Shown here: positions 30,850-41,319 of the stretch, piece by piece | Position numbering within the stretch: position 1 is the stretch's first letter | Layout: every line of letters begins with the position of its first letter | NCBI RefSeq assembly: GCF_963675165.1 | Contig: NC_087392.1 | Coordinates: 2,061,001-2,125,000, forward strand | Length of the DNA: 64,000 bases | Direction of reading: 5' to 3' | Source of the DNA: Halichondria panicea | Taxonomy: Eukaryota; Porifera; Demospongiae; Suberitida; Halichondriidae | Notes under the pieces: model-generated | Database searches by the model: none | What the model saw: only the letters and a program-made list of their open reading frames with translations | What the model was told of the DNA's origin: nothing | Program-made: the position numbers and the translations under genes

Positions 30850-32470
30850 ACGAAATTCAATAAAGTTAGTTGCTATAATTATTGTGTTGCATGTGGTGTT
30901 GTGATCCTGTTCTATTGATATTCTAACCTCCTGCAAGTGCATGCATGCACGAGAATTAGGAAGTGTGTTAATTAATACAACAAAAGAAATTCACTTCTAG
31001 CATGCAGTGTTATGAGCCTCCTAAACAGTGAGTCTATAAAAAAATTCAATGACCAACCTCTTGTTTCGATGGGGTAAAGGTTGTACTTGGACGAATCACA
31101 TGTGTTTTTGAGTTCTAAGTCTAAAGTCTAATTCAGCATTCGCTTTGCTATTTTAACATACAAGTACACATATTTCTAAGCTTGACAAATTTCTTTGCTT
31201 GCATGAAAGTATGTTGTTTCACCTTTGTCATTCTAACAAATAGTATTCTGTCATGTGAGATTCATCACCTGGACAAAGATTAAAGTGCGTGGTTTTTAAG
31301 GATGTATTCTCGGTTGTAGGATACTAAATTCCTCGATCAGTATGTAAGGCTTCTTATTCTCTTGAAGAGCTAGATATCACAGAATCAAGGAAGGACTGAG
31401 CTACTGTAAATTAAGATGCTGCTCTGTATGGAATCGCCCGGAGTAATCTTCATGACCGTGTGAAATAGGCTGTTACAAAATATTTCAGGAAAGTCGTACA
31501 AATAGTTGGACTACAGACAAGGGTGATAGCAACTGCGAGCAGGAAGCACTGGATAAATATCTGGCAATGAGTAATATTTGGTCTCGGGGGACCAACTATT
31601 TCAGATACCCTGCACCCGTCACCCAGATGAGAACCCTTAGCATAAATACAGAGAGCCTAGCTCAGTTTGAGAATTGCATCGCGAGATATGCATGGATTGT
31701 AAACAATCAGAAGCCATTGCATGCTAGACTGAGGATGAAGAAGCCTGTTTTGGACAGAGCCATTGACTATAAGCTCAGAAGCTAAGAGCTTATACTTCAG
31801 ACCAGAAGCATTCAGGTTCACTTAGGCCATCCTAAACTGTTGCTCAGAGAATGGCCACAACACTATGGAATGCAGTATGAGAAAGGCTATCTGTTTAACA
31901 TAATTTATAGTGAGTGTTCATTTTGATAAAAAAAATTATACTGTACATAGAAATGTGCTAGTCAGAGACACAATAATTGTACCTGTAGACTATATAATTA
32001 TGCACCTGTATTATATAAATGAGAAGTATTTGACAGATAAAAACCACAAAGACAGAGCACTTCAGAGCTGCCAGTCATTCGATGTTTGGTCATTTTGGGA
32101 TCACCAAGACATGGCACGGACTTGCAGTTATTGGAAGGGGCTTTGTAAAGATGTGAAGAACATGGTATATACAGTGCTTATTATAAGGATTTAGACTTGA
32201 AAGGACATAATGTCCTACCATAATTATATACTCTGATGGCCTGACATACAGCTGTGGAGCCATCCATCAAAATGTTTACAAGTTTTTTCTTTGAGTGACT
32301 CAACAAGATGGTTCTTCTATGTTGCTTGGCACAGTCATTTCTTCTGTTTTCACCTTTCAAAAGTAGCAATACTATAAACTATAGGTTCCTGCTCCTTCTA
32401 GCCTTCAGAGCTATCAGAACTAGAACTACAAGACTTAAAGAACAGAGCTACAGAACTAGTACTTAAAATA
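30850..32470. other. Noncoding, one unassigned ORF
   Basis: An ORF at 31567-31785 (IWSRGTNYFRYPAPVTQMRT, FENCIARYAWIVNN) reads like protein but matches nothing I know. Elsewhere AT-rich DNA without recognised repeats. Confidence 0.35.
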
Positions 32471-33293
32471 TTGATCTGCCAATTTGTCAGAGCACATGGC
32501 AAATTGACCGGTCACGTGCGTACAATTCAGGGCCTCCCTACCAGATGTCCCTCGCTAGCACTCACACGCCTTATTGGCTCATTGGGGATCTCCTCTCTGG
32601 TAGACTGTAGGAAGCTTTGCTTTGTCAACTCTATTGCATGCATGTCAACAGAAGACCTTCCTAAGAGAATACTGAAGCAAAGGCTGCTCCTGGAAACTGT
32701 CTCTGGCCTACTCAAGACTTGGTCCTCCCTAGCCTCAACCCATTCGGCTTTCCCGCCAATCTCTACCATGGTTTCATATGGGAAAAACAAAGACTCCTTC
32801 AAAGCAGCAGCGAAAAAGTCCTTCCTCATTGGACAGTATGTCAATCTGGTGGACTGCTGCTCTCAAGTCCAAATATCATATCTGCCTGTTCATCTTGGGA
32901 AGCCCTCCCAGTTATAGTCATGCTCACTGAAAGATAGATCACTTCACGGCCCCTCTAATTTCAGAATTAGACTTCTCACAGGCTGTGATTGCCTAGAACT
33001 ATAGATGCATCAAGTTTTAGATATAGGACAACAAATGCCGCATCGGGTGATGCAATTTGCAAACTCTGCCACCTAGAAGATGAATCACCCTCCCACTTCT
33101 TGTCCACATGCCCAGCTCTCTCTTTACCTAGGGAGGCTCTCATAGCTGTTGCTCCTATTAGCGTGAGGGCTTACACATCACTAAGAACCTCTGCGGTCTG
33201 CTGCTTGGTCTCGTTTGGCCTTCAGATGCCCATGCGCAGGAATGGGTCCTACACTATATCCACAGCTTGCGTCAAACCCGCAGTGAATTACTA
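32471..33293 (+). pseudogene. 3' end of a non-LTR retrotransposon with C-terminal zinc knuckle
   Basis: The translation reads RTIQGLPTRCPSLALTRLIG, VDCRKLCFVNSIACMS, and in shifted frames SWEALPV and FRIRLLTGCDCL. It ends in a CCHC motif, AICKLCHLEDESPSHFLSTC (33050-33110). A C-terminal zinc knuckle of this type closes many animal non-LTR RT proteins. RT catalytic motifs are absent, so it is 5'-truncated. Frame shifts near 32740, 32860 and 32990. A 3' region with a small hairpin (ctccacctgagggtggag, 33301-33318) follows. Confidence 0.7.
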
Positions 33294-33399
33294 ACAATAA
33301 ACTCCACCTGAGGGTGGAGCTCATCTCGTGACAATAATTGAACCTTCGACTGCCCTTTGGGCTACTCTCCAATACTGGAGGCAAGAAAGAGAAAGAAGA

Positions 33400-33460
33400 A
33401 GCACTAAATGGTCGGTAAAGGGCCGACTGCCGACCGTTATAATAAGGACTGTATATATAT
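33400..33460. repeat. Small inverted repeat ggtcgg..ccgacc
   Basis: ggtcggtaaagggccgactgccgaccgttataa (33410-33442) forms a short stem. The same gttataa/ttataacggtcggc wording begins the hAT element at 44336, so it may be a solo relic of a related element. Confidence 0.35.
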
Positions 33461-33549
33461 ATACGCGAATTTATAAACTTTGCATGTATTAGTTTATTGA
33501 ATGGTTTGTACACTGCATCGCGTAAAACTTAATTTTGTTCATTATTATG

Positions 33550-33900
33550 CAGGTCATGTTCTGCTGTGTTTGTCAGGTGAACAAACCAAAAGCGACCAGA
33601 GCTCCACCCAATCCCCGTGACATCCCCCTTGGTACCATCTATATAGACGTGGATATTGTTGGTCCGATTTCTCCAACCTCAGGAAATGGAAACAGGTACA
33701 TCCTCACTATCTCGGACTATTTCACAGGTTTGGCTGGGCCAAGGCACTATACCCACAATTTATCAGACACGACCACATTTTGGAGCATACATCATGCATA
33801 TTTTAGAATTGAGCTAGTTACGTTGTTGGTCTTAAACAAACAATTGCTACTCGGTAAGGTTTCATTAATGATGAAACAGTCAAGGAGTACCACACTGTAG
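33550..33900 (+). pseudogene. Gypsy-type integrase fragment
   Basis: CCVCQVNKPKATRAPPNPRD gives the second Cys pair of an HHCC finger. IYIDVDIVGPISPTSGNGNR and YILTISDYFTG are the start of the integrase core with the first Asp. The remaining catalytic residues are not seen; after about 33740 the reading is not integrase-like. A different, more typical Gypsy lineage than the integrase at 28.7 kb. Confidence 0.65.
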
Positions 33901-34419
33901 TTTTGCCTCAATTCCATGTGCGATATTAACACAAATGAGGATACTAGCGCTAATGATAGACTGTAGTAGTACTACTAGTGAGGAGTCGGACTGTGACTCA
34001 TCTGACTACATGATTAATTGATTTACACAATTTTACTTTGTCATCTTAATATGAGCTAGGTGAAATGGAAGGGGTAGTGATGAGCAAGAACCCTTTATTA
34101 AAAACCAAGAAATGCAGAACAGCTGGACGCTTGCTTCTTTGGCAAGGCAAAAAGGAACCACGACAGATCCGTTTACAAGCGAACTCTAAGGATGTCTAAA
34201 AGTTACAGCCATTGAATTTTCTTCTCGTGATGATCACCAGCCCAAATTTAAAAAGGCGCAAAATGATAGATCAAGAGAACAACAATGATGATTGACAAGT
34301 AAATGTGCAGCAGTATATAAAACGAAATAAAGTTACCAGTTTTACAAGCAAAGAAGCAAGTTCAGAGCAGAGCCAAGTCAAGAGTGCATGCATGCAAGCA
34401 ACCCTTTATAGATGGTGAT
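33901..34419. other. No recognisable feature
   Basis: About 520 bp without a named feature. Confidence 0.4.
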
Positions 34420-34723
34420 GAAGCCAATGGGTTGTGACTTTTGTACACAATGGTTCCATAAGAAAAGAGCTTATGAACAAAGGATAAGGGAAATTGAACA
34501 TGCCACCTTTTCCCCGCTACTAGGGAGGCCACTACATTCTATAAGAGACTAGCCTCCATGCTTTCCTCCAAATGGGATCAGACTTATAACAACACACTAT
34601 GCTGGCTAAGATGCAGATTAGCCTTCTCACTGCTATGCTCGTCGATACAAGCCATCATCAGAGGGGCCAGATCATCACGTGGCCACCCAGTCCACAATTC
34701 TGTGGCGGTATAGACGTGGTCAT
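34420..34723 (+). pseudogene. C-terminal piece of the same RT-family protein as at 1-571
   Basis: KKRAYEQRIREIEHATF (about 34458-34508) is followed, after a short deletion and frame change, by REATTFYKRLASMLSSKWDQ, LCWLRCRLAFSLL and IQAI, then a stop. This continues where the minus-strand fragment at 1-571 leaves the window (YHHHENLKRGTMNNV), so both are parts of one family. Confidence 0.65.
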
Positions 34724-34955
34724 CCAAGAAGCTCGCCTTTAACTCATTAACTAATTCTATCCTTACATGTTTACTTATATTTTTGTTATTACTATTTTAT
34801 TTTTACCTGTGTACTGTATTACTGTAATGTGTATTGATCGTTCCATGAAGAAAAAAAAATGTGTAAAAGGCTACGTACTCGAGGAAATAAAAATGTACTT
34901 TCCAGTATTGATCATGAAACTTGATAAACATTGTAGATACAAATACGACTGACTA

Positions 34956-35160
34956 CCGTATAGCGGGTAATTTTCGTGGGGTAAAATATTCGTTATTTTC
35001 GTGGGCAGGCTGACCTCCACGAAATTTTAACGTAGGCGTGGCTTATTGGAACGTAGGAATGCCGTGCAGCCACGAGACTAAACGAAATTTTTACTCACGA
35101 ATAACACCGTTTCTCGAGTTGAACGAATTTTTTACCCCACGAAACTTACCCGCTATACGG
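34956..35160. repeat. Foldback MITE, TA-flanked, CCGTATAGCGGGTAA ends
   Basis: The left arm CCGTATAGCGGGTAATTTTC and the right arm ending ACTTACCCGCTATACGG are inverted copies (about 40 bp, with two or three mismatches). TA lies at both flanks (34954-34955 and 35161-35162). The arms also contain gtgggg and cgaaattt motifs. Members occur at 28310-28382, 62027-62226 and 63525-63757. TA target and no coding capacity fit a Tc1/mariner-mobilised MITE. Confidence 0.85.
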
Positions 35161-35859
35161 TATAAGTTGCTTTGCGTTTATGTGTTCTCTTAATCATGTA
35201 CACATAACAGGTTCAAGTGCCAGTAGAATTATCTTCTTGGTCAGTTGAACCATAGATTAAAGGATTGGAAACGACGAGTAACATCCGCGCTATACGTTGC
35301 AGTTTAATCGAGACCATCACAACAATACCATAATAAACTACAACTCACTTAAATTTCAAGTTACACTTATACTACTATTCCTGGTCTAATCTATAGGTTA
35401 AATAGGAGTCACTGGACAGAAGCAGGCACCTAACAGACATGTTTAAGAGTAAATCGTGCAAGGAAACACACTCGAAAAAACTCTCTCCTATGCAAATGAT
35501 GTGGCTGAACTAGAAGTGTATGAACTACACAATTAATAATCACGACAAAACCTGTTGATACGGTAGAGCAGGTGGTAGAGCGAGTGTTTCAGATGTAGAG
35601 CTGGTATACTGCTGGCTTTAGCGTCTAGTTATTGCATTGTACGTGATTGATCACCAGGATAATGCAATGCCAGAGGAGGTACGACAATGGAATTTCAATG
35701 AACAGTAGCAAAAAGTTTTTCTATTTTTTTTATGTGGTTATATACGCCCAGTCTTGTGATATCGAAAAGAAAGAATGGAAGTGTCTTGGTGGGACACAGT
35801 TACACTGTGGTAATGGGTGTGTAATATCCCATTGCAGGGTCGGTGATGATGGGCGTTAC

Positions 35860-36266
35860 CTCTCCTCCGAGGGCTGTATCGTGGCTGGGAAGGACGTCGG
35901 ATGGCACCGGTACCGGGGGTGCGGTGGTGGCAGACCCGGGTCCAATCGGTCCGGCACTTCCGGCCGGGGGCTATATGGGGGAGGGCATCGTGCCTATACC
36001 GGAAAAGGTCGTGAAACAGATCCTGCTGGCTTTTGTGGAAATGGGGGACCTTCATGCCAGATGCGAGAAGAGGAGGCCTCCAGTTTAAGAAATGTGTTGG
36101 TTCTACCAAAGAAAAGAACGGGCCCGGTGACGGACGTGGGGCAGTGGGTGCAATATTTTTCCGGGTTCGTGAGTGTTTTATCGACAAGATACCCGGCGGC
36201 TGTCCCCGAACTTATGGCATATATATGGCCACCATTGTCAAGTGTAACTTAAATGAGTACTGGTAA
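35860..36266 (+). pseudogene. Gag-like N-terminal domain of a retroelement
   Basis: Across three frames: PAGGYMGEGIVPIPEKVVKQ, FVEMGDLHA, RTGPVTDVGQWVQYFSGFVS, and VLSTRYPAAVPELMAY. I remember a domain of this wording (GEGLPPVP..LVxxI..G.FVDMGELLP, then SxxPEAVPELMAY) as the capsid-like ORF of DIRS/tyrosine-recombinase retroelements in cnidarians and sponges. Frame changes near 36040 and 36240. Part of the middle is deleted. Confidence 0.6.
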
Positions 36267-36589
36267 TGACACACGATCCTTGCCTTTCACCATAATTTTC
36301 TAGAGATGTCTGAGATTGAAAAAACTGCAAAGGATATTGAAACAATTGCTGAGGAGATTAAAAAAAATGGCGAGGAGATAAAAAAAAAATGGCAAGGAGA
36401 TTCGTGAGGCAGTAAAAGAAGATGACCTAGATTATCTAAGAAAAAAAGAGGATCATCTAACACACACGCGCACACAATAAGAGATAACGGTTATCACCAC
36501 AAAATATTCATTTATTATCTCTCAGCTATAGTGTATTTGGTGCGTATCGTGCACTAGCTAAAATTATTATTTCCTCAATCTCTTAGTGA

Positions 36590-37330
36590 CGCTACTCGTG
36601 GTTGGGCTGGTGTTGATTGTGCGACTGGCTCCCGGGATTACCATGGCGTGGCGTGGGCCCAATTCAAAAGCTTTCTCAAAAGAAGAAAAACAGCTGTGGT
36701 CCTCCCTCAGGAGCTATCAGTTCGAACGATCCCTTGGCACTACTACGAGCTGTATTCTATTACAACGGAAAATGTTTCTGCTTGAGAGGTGGCGTCGAGC
36801 ACCGAGATTTGAGGCTCTCACAGCTGAGAAGAGAGAAAGATGGCTACACATACATAGAGCACTCTTCAAAGAATCGAGCTGGAGGAATTGCATAGTTAAA
36901 ACTGGACAACAAATGTATTCCTTGCAGAGGTTCCTGAAGCAGGAGAACGTTACCACTGTAATTTGCTTGACAAGTATTGACAAGTATATAAGCAAACTCC
37001 CCTCAAGAGGCTATCGATGCTGATCTATTCTATCTACAACCACTGAGGAAAGTAGTCACAGACTCTCAAAAGTGGTACTCATCTGTTCCTGTTGGAAAGA
37101 ATAATTATGCTGTACAAAATGGTAAACACAATTTGTGCGCAAGGAGGAATCGAACTCAGAAGTAACCACAGTCTTAGAGCAACTGAATTGTATAATGCCG
37201 GTGTTCTAGAGAAAATAATCAAGGAAAGGACTGGATCGATCATTAGAGTCCCTTCGAATGTACATATGCGAACAAACAAGTGACAAACAACACCATGCTG
37301 TTCTCAAGACTCATCAGACCGCGAAACAAG
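36590..37330 (+). pseudogene. Crypton-like (DUF3504) tyrosine recombinase, decayed
   Basis: ALRAVFYYNGKCFCLRGGVE, HRDLRLSQLRREKDGYTYIE and HSSKNRAGGI (36740-36892) match the central domain of DUF3504-type recombinases. The C-terminal box NHSLRATELYNAGVLEKIIK (37157-37220) holds the HxxR motif, with a small deletion after RAT and then RTG. Intermediate parts (CLTSIDKYISKLP) survive in another frame. The catalytic Tyr position is altered. Relationship to the gag-like piece upstream is unknown. Confidence 0.7.
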
Positions 37331-38284
37331 CAAGACGACTTCAACTCCAAGACGACTTCAACTCACTTCAACTAGCAACTGCCCATTAACAATTGCATAC
37401 AATCAAGGAAATGTCACCGGCTCCACCATGTCATAACCCAGCAAGCTCTATAGTAAAAAAAACTGAACAGCTTCATTTATCATTATTTTCTTAATGTATA
37501 CTGTGGCAAGCAAAAAAATTATCCTTGTGCTCTCTGAAGCTCTGGTGGCAGTCTTTGTATTTCTGTGCTGACAGTCTCTGAAGCTCTGTGAAGATCTGGT
37601 GACTTGCTCTCTGTACTTTATATACCCTCAAGATTATAGACTAATCCTATCACTCAGTAGCTAGCTAGCTAGCTAGCTAAGGCCACTCCAAGTGACACTC
37701 TGGTTTCTGGTCCTAAAGTTTTTCTAATTGCATGCGGGCGGGCGGCTTTTCTCATTATGTCATTATCAATTTTACCTTATGAATCTCATTATTTTTCAAA
37801 TGAATATCATTATCACACTATTTTGTACCACATGGACCATTCTGCGCATGCGTAGTAGAAATAATGAGATAGAAATCCAATAATGAGATAGAATCCAAGA
37901 ATAAAATCTAGTGCGGGCGGTGGACCAGAAACCAGAGTATCACTTGGAGTGGCCAACTGTGCAGCTCCATGCAGAGCTAGAGGTACGTATTACATGTACA
38001 AGTCATGACCACGCCCAATTGAGCATGCGCAATCAGCATTGCCATTCCTAATGCAGTTGATCAAGATCCTCTGCACTCTCCCAAGTCACCTCTTGCTCCA
38101 CTGAGAGATACTGCACTGAGAAGGAAGATCTGCAATGACTAACACTATAGACTGACTGGACATCCCCATTGCAGTGATTGACCAGTTTGCTAGGATGTAC
38201 CCCAGGAGAATAGTGCATGGAGATCCTACAAGATGACTGACTCTAGTTAGCTAATAATTATGTCTTATTATCACGCTGTAAAAG
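37331..38284. other. Noncoding with short repeats
   Basis: Holds an agct microsatellite (37660-37679). A pair of phrases, gccactccaagtgacactctggtttctgg (37682) and its inverse ccagaaaccagagtatcacttggagtggcc (37925), bounds a 270-bp foldback-like unit with gcgggcgg inside both arms. No genes. Confidence 0.55.
37681..37953. repeat. Short inverted-repeat element (MITE-like)
   Basis: The end ggccactccaagtgacactctgg and its inverted partner at 37931-37953 (accagagtatcacttggagtggcc) enclose about 270 bp that includes gcgggcggg near each end. No target duplication identified. Confidence 0.65.
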
Positions 38285-38646
38285 ACCTGCCTCGACACGA
38301 CCTGGAATCGAGGCTAGTAAAAGACGAGCCACATACAGGAGCCACGAAAAAGAAAAGAAAAGGCAATACGAACAAAGACTCTGTGAGATAGAACACTCCT
38401 CATTCTGCCCCCTCGTGTTTTCGTTGACAGGAGGACTGGCCCCAATCGTAACCACTTTTTATAAAGGACTTGCCTCCCAATTATTGGAAAAGTGGAAACA
38501 ACCCTATGGCCCCACGATGCGATGGCTGAGATGCCGTATCTCCTTCTCCCTATTGAGATCATGCGAGCAAGGTCATCCGCAAACAGCTGAAGTTCAACAG
38601 CCAGCTCGCAGCGACTGTAGACCTGAAAATTGCCGACACGATAGAT
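38285..38646 (+). pseudogene. Third C-terminal fragment of the RT-family protein
   Basis: ASKRRATYRSHEKEKKRQYE, QRLCEIEHSSF, CPLVFSLTGGLA, VTTFYKGLASQLLEKWKQPY and MRWLRCRISFSLLRS lie in one reading. It parallels 34420-34723 with a better preserved middle, and shows what that copy lost. It ends near 38646 with a stop after CRHDR. Confidence 0.65.
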
Positions 38647-39690
38647 AAAATTGTTCTACTTGAATTGTTGGAAACAAAAAAAAAGAGAAGGAAAAAAAGA
38701 GTAAAAGATGTGCCGCAGTAAATGCGGGGGCGTAAAATCACGCGGCGCAGTCCAATTTTTTCTGTGCTCTTGAGCACCCCCCTGCTTCAATCTCTAGAAA
38801 CGCCCCTGATGGCTATTGATTTAACCTAATTTTAACTTCTAATTTGTAATTCGAGAATTTCCGCATATTATATAGTGTTCAATGTTATAGCTATTATATG
38901 TAGTTATTATTCATACTACTTCAAATATGCCAGGTTAAACGAGAATGTATCCAAGAGATAAAATTTGCCAGCGTTAATTGTTATAGCAGACATCTTCTGG
39001 TAATGAATAAACAAACCCGAACTCAAGAACGAATGATTGATGTATGTATGTATGTATACGTACTTGTAGAACAAGAGTATAGGTAAAATATTTATACTCT
39101 TGTTAAAATTATGCAATAATTATGATGCAACAGGGATCGGTATACCATGCAGATATAGGGAGTAGTATTATATACACAAGTATAAGTGCATGACAAGGTT
39201 GTAGGTACTGACTGTGTCAATTTCAAGGTGTGCGCAGGGTTCTTATACTTGTTGGTTGTGGCTACCTTGTAACAACAATCTACTGGAACCATGTGAAATG
39301 CAAGTGACAACCTTGTTTTTGTGTATATGGGTAATTTGAAATCCTTGAGCTCCGTCACAAACAGTCCTATTCGTTCAAGAGCCTCGAATTTTGATTGCTT
39401 TTTGAACGCCCACTAATTACTTCCTGTCAAGCATCCGCAGTAAATTGTGCTGAGCTGGCACACCATTTTACACATTGAAGTCAATGTAAATCAATGTGTT
39501 TTTGCAGCCTCTGCATTCTGCAATGCAAGCAGTTTATTCTAAGCAAAGGAAGTCAAAGAAATATTGAAATCTCAGCTACAAAGTGGTTTTTGTTTGAAAG
39601 AAATCCATCCTACTGTTGGAGAGCTGCAGGAGCTAGAAGATATCAAGTTCTTTACACAGGAAGCACTAGTCTAAAAGGTAAGCAAGTATA

Positions 39691-40227
39691 GTATGTTGTA
39701 TGAACTTTTTTAAAGTCATGTTCATCTATTATAGATGGCTGTTGCTAGTCCCAGTATTAATAGTCTGACTGAAGATGATGCACCTGGGGCAGGTCCTAGT
39801 ATTAGTCTGACTGAAGATGATGCACCTGGGACAAAATTGTTACTTCCAACTTGGTGCCATCCCGCAGAAAACTTTACAGGTAGGGGTTGCATAGATTATG
39901 CTCGAGATAATTATTACCTATTTAATATGCTATTCTTTTATGCTCAAGTTAGCCAATATTTTCATAAAGGTGCCTGCATAATTCTCACCAAAAAATTGTG
40001 CCAAAACTTAAAATTATGCCAGCACAATCTACCCAACCCCTATACTTGCAGGACACTGCATATTGCGTACGAGTGTGGAATGAGTGGTGCCAACATCGAC
40101 TGAATGAGTGCAACGAGCAAATACAACCACTTTCTGAGCTATACAACCCATGGAGCTCCTACATGCGTTGTTTTGGGTTTGAAATAATGAAAAAAAACGG
40201 AAAAGAGTTTCCTCCTAATACGCTATA
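39691..40227 (+). pseudogene. Crypton copy A: first exon and start of core, cut by pogo unit 2
   Basis: ATG 39735 begins MAVASPSINSLTEDDAPGAG with an internal duplicate (PSI..SLTEDDAPG twice), ending PTWCHPAENFT at a GT donor (39880). The second exon, from 40023 or 40043, gives DTAYCVRVWNEWCQHRLNEC and MRCFGFEIMKKNGKEFPPNT. This is the N-terminal half of a DUF3504-type recombinase. The copy stops at cgctata, exactly where the pogo inverted repeat starts. The same 537 bp recurs to the right of the pogo unit. Confidence 0.8.
39880..40036. repeat. MITE occupying the Crypton intron, copy A
   Basis: gtaggggttgcatagattatgctcgagat at the left pairs inversely with gccagcacaatctacccaacccctatac at the right. 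A homologous copy is at 48452-48622. The outer ends lie within a few bases of the presumed splice sites of the Crypton gene. Confidence 0.65.
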
Positions 40228-40622
40228 GAGTCAGCGATCAATAATCGGAGCAATTAATTATCATCAACTTTTTCTTGTGCAAGAGTGACTTACAACAAAC
40301 ACTGGTGCTATACAGAGGTGGACCTGGGTCTAAGCAGCAAGGATCCCAAAGAAGGCCGCTCAGATTCCTTTACCTCGAAAATAGCATACGCTAGATTGCA
40401 AAAACTGGTAATATCAATAGTCACACGATAACGATCTATCTTCGATTAGCTGCTATAACTTGGCACTCAGTCAGAAGCAAAGAATATTCCTTGCACAAAG
40501 ATAGAGTAGATACTAAGCTAGCCCTGCACAAAAACTGTTCTCCTAGTTTTCAACTTGCTTGCTATTAGAAGCTTTTAAAGTCAACCATGCAGAGTGCATA
40601 TCATTTTTCGTTGCGCATGCGT
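40228..40622. repeat. Left long inverted repeat of pogo unit 2
   Basis: About 395 bp, inverted copy at 47889-48263. The arms look more similar to each other than those of pogo unit 1. Confidence 0.85.
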
Positions 40623-41319
40623 AGTAGATTGGTCTAGCCTCGTGGCATGAAGAAATCCATTCCATGTCCAGTTCCTAGCAGAATCTCTGGTATTTGACAC
40701 TAGATCTATCACTGAACAGCGTGGTAAGTGATAAATTTCTCTAGAGTGTTTTTGGAAAACAGTGACCACAAGCAGAGTCCTAGCTAGTAGATCTATAGTG
40801 TCACTGTGACATTAAACATTAAGGCTTACCACCCGTCCCCCCTAGGTCTCTCATAAAATTGGAGGCCTAGCATGCAGTAGAGAAAATGGGTGTGAACTAA
40901 GTTTAATATTAATTTACAATTCCCCTAAGGTGCTCACATTGACTGGGAACTAAGTTAGGCCTGCGCCTATGTTAGTTGCAAACATGTTTCTGGTCAAAGA
41001 CTTTTCAAAATAGCATGCGGGTGGCAGTCATTACCCATTATTCCATTAGCGGCCTCAATTCGAGGCTAAGCTGCTTGCTTCCTTCTGGGTGGAGTTTGTT
41101 AATGACATCATTAAATAATAGCTGACATCAGCAATAATGGTCATTGATGGCGGGCCTAAAATGAGTACGCGGGTGGCTGACCAGAAACACGTTTGCAACT
41201 AACACAGGCCTTTACAATCCCCCAAAGTCACATTGACGCTCCAAAACTAATTAGCTATTGTTCTTTTCCTATCAACTGATGAACCCCTACGCCTAAGAAT
41301 TCTTCGTGCATCTCACAAT
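40623..41319. other. 5' noncoding part of pogo unit 2
   Basis: About 700 bp. It contains tgtttctggtcaaagac (40986) with an inverse partner gaccagaaacacg (41173-41185), a sign of another small inverted-repeat insertion of about 200 bp. No coding sequence. Confidence 0.4.

Noticed and set aside
28689-33900. A single LTR retrotransposon spanning both integrase fragments
   Set aside because: The two integrase pieces are different lineages, no RT lies between them, and no long terminal repeats are visible.
35556-35640. tagagcaggtggtagagcg looks like part of a tRNA D-arm
   Set aside because: No anticodon arm, T-arm (GTTCGA) or acceptor pairing could be built around it.
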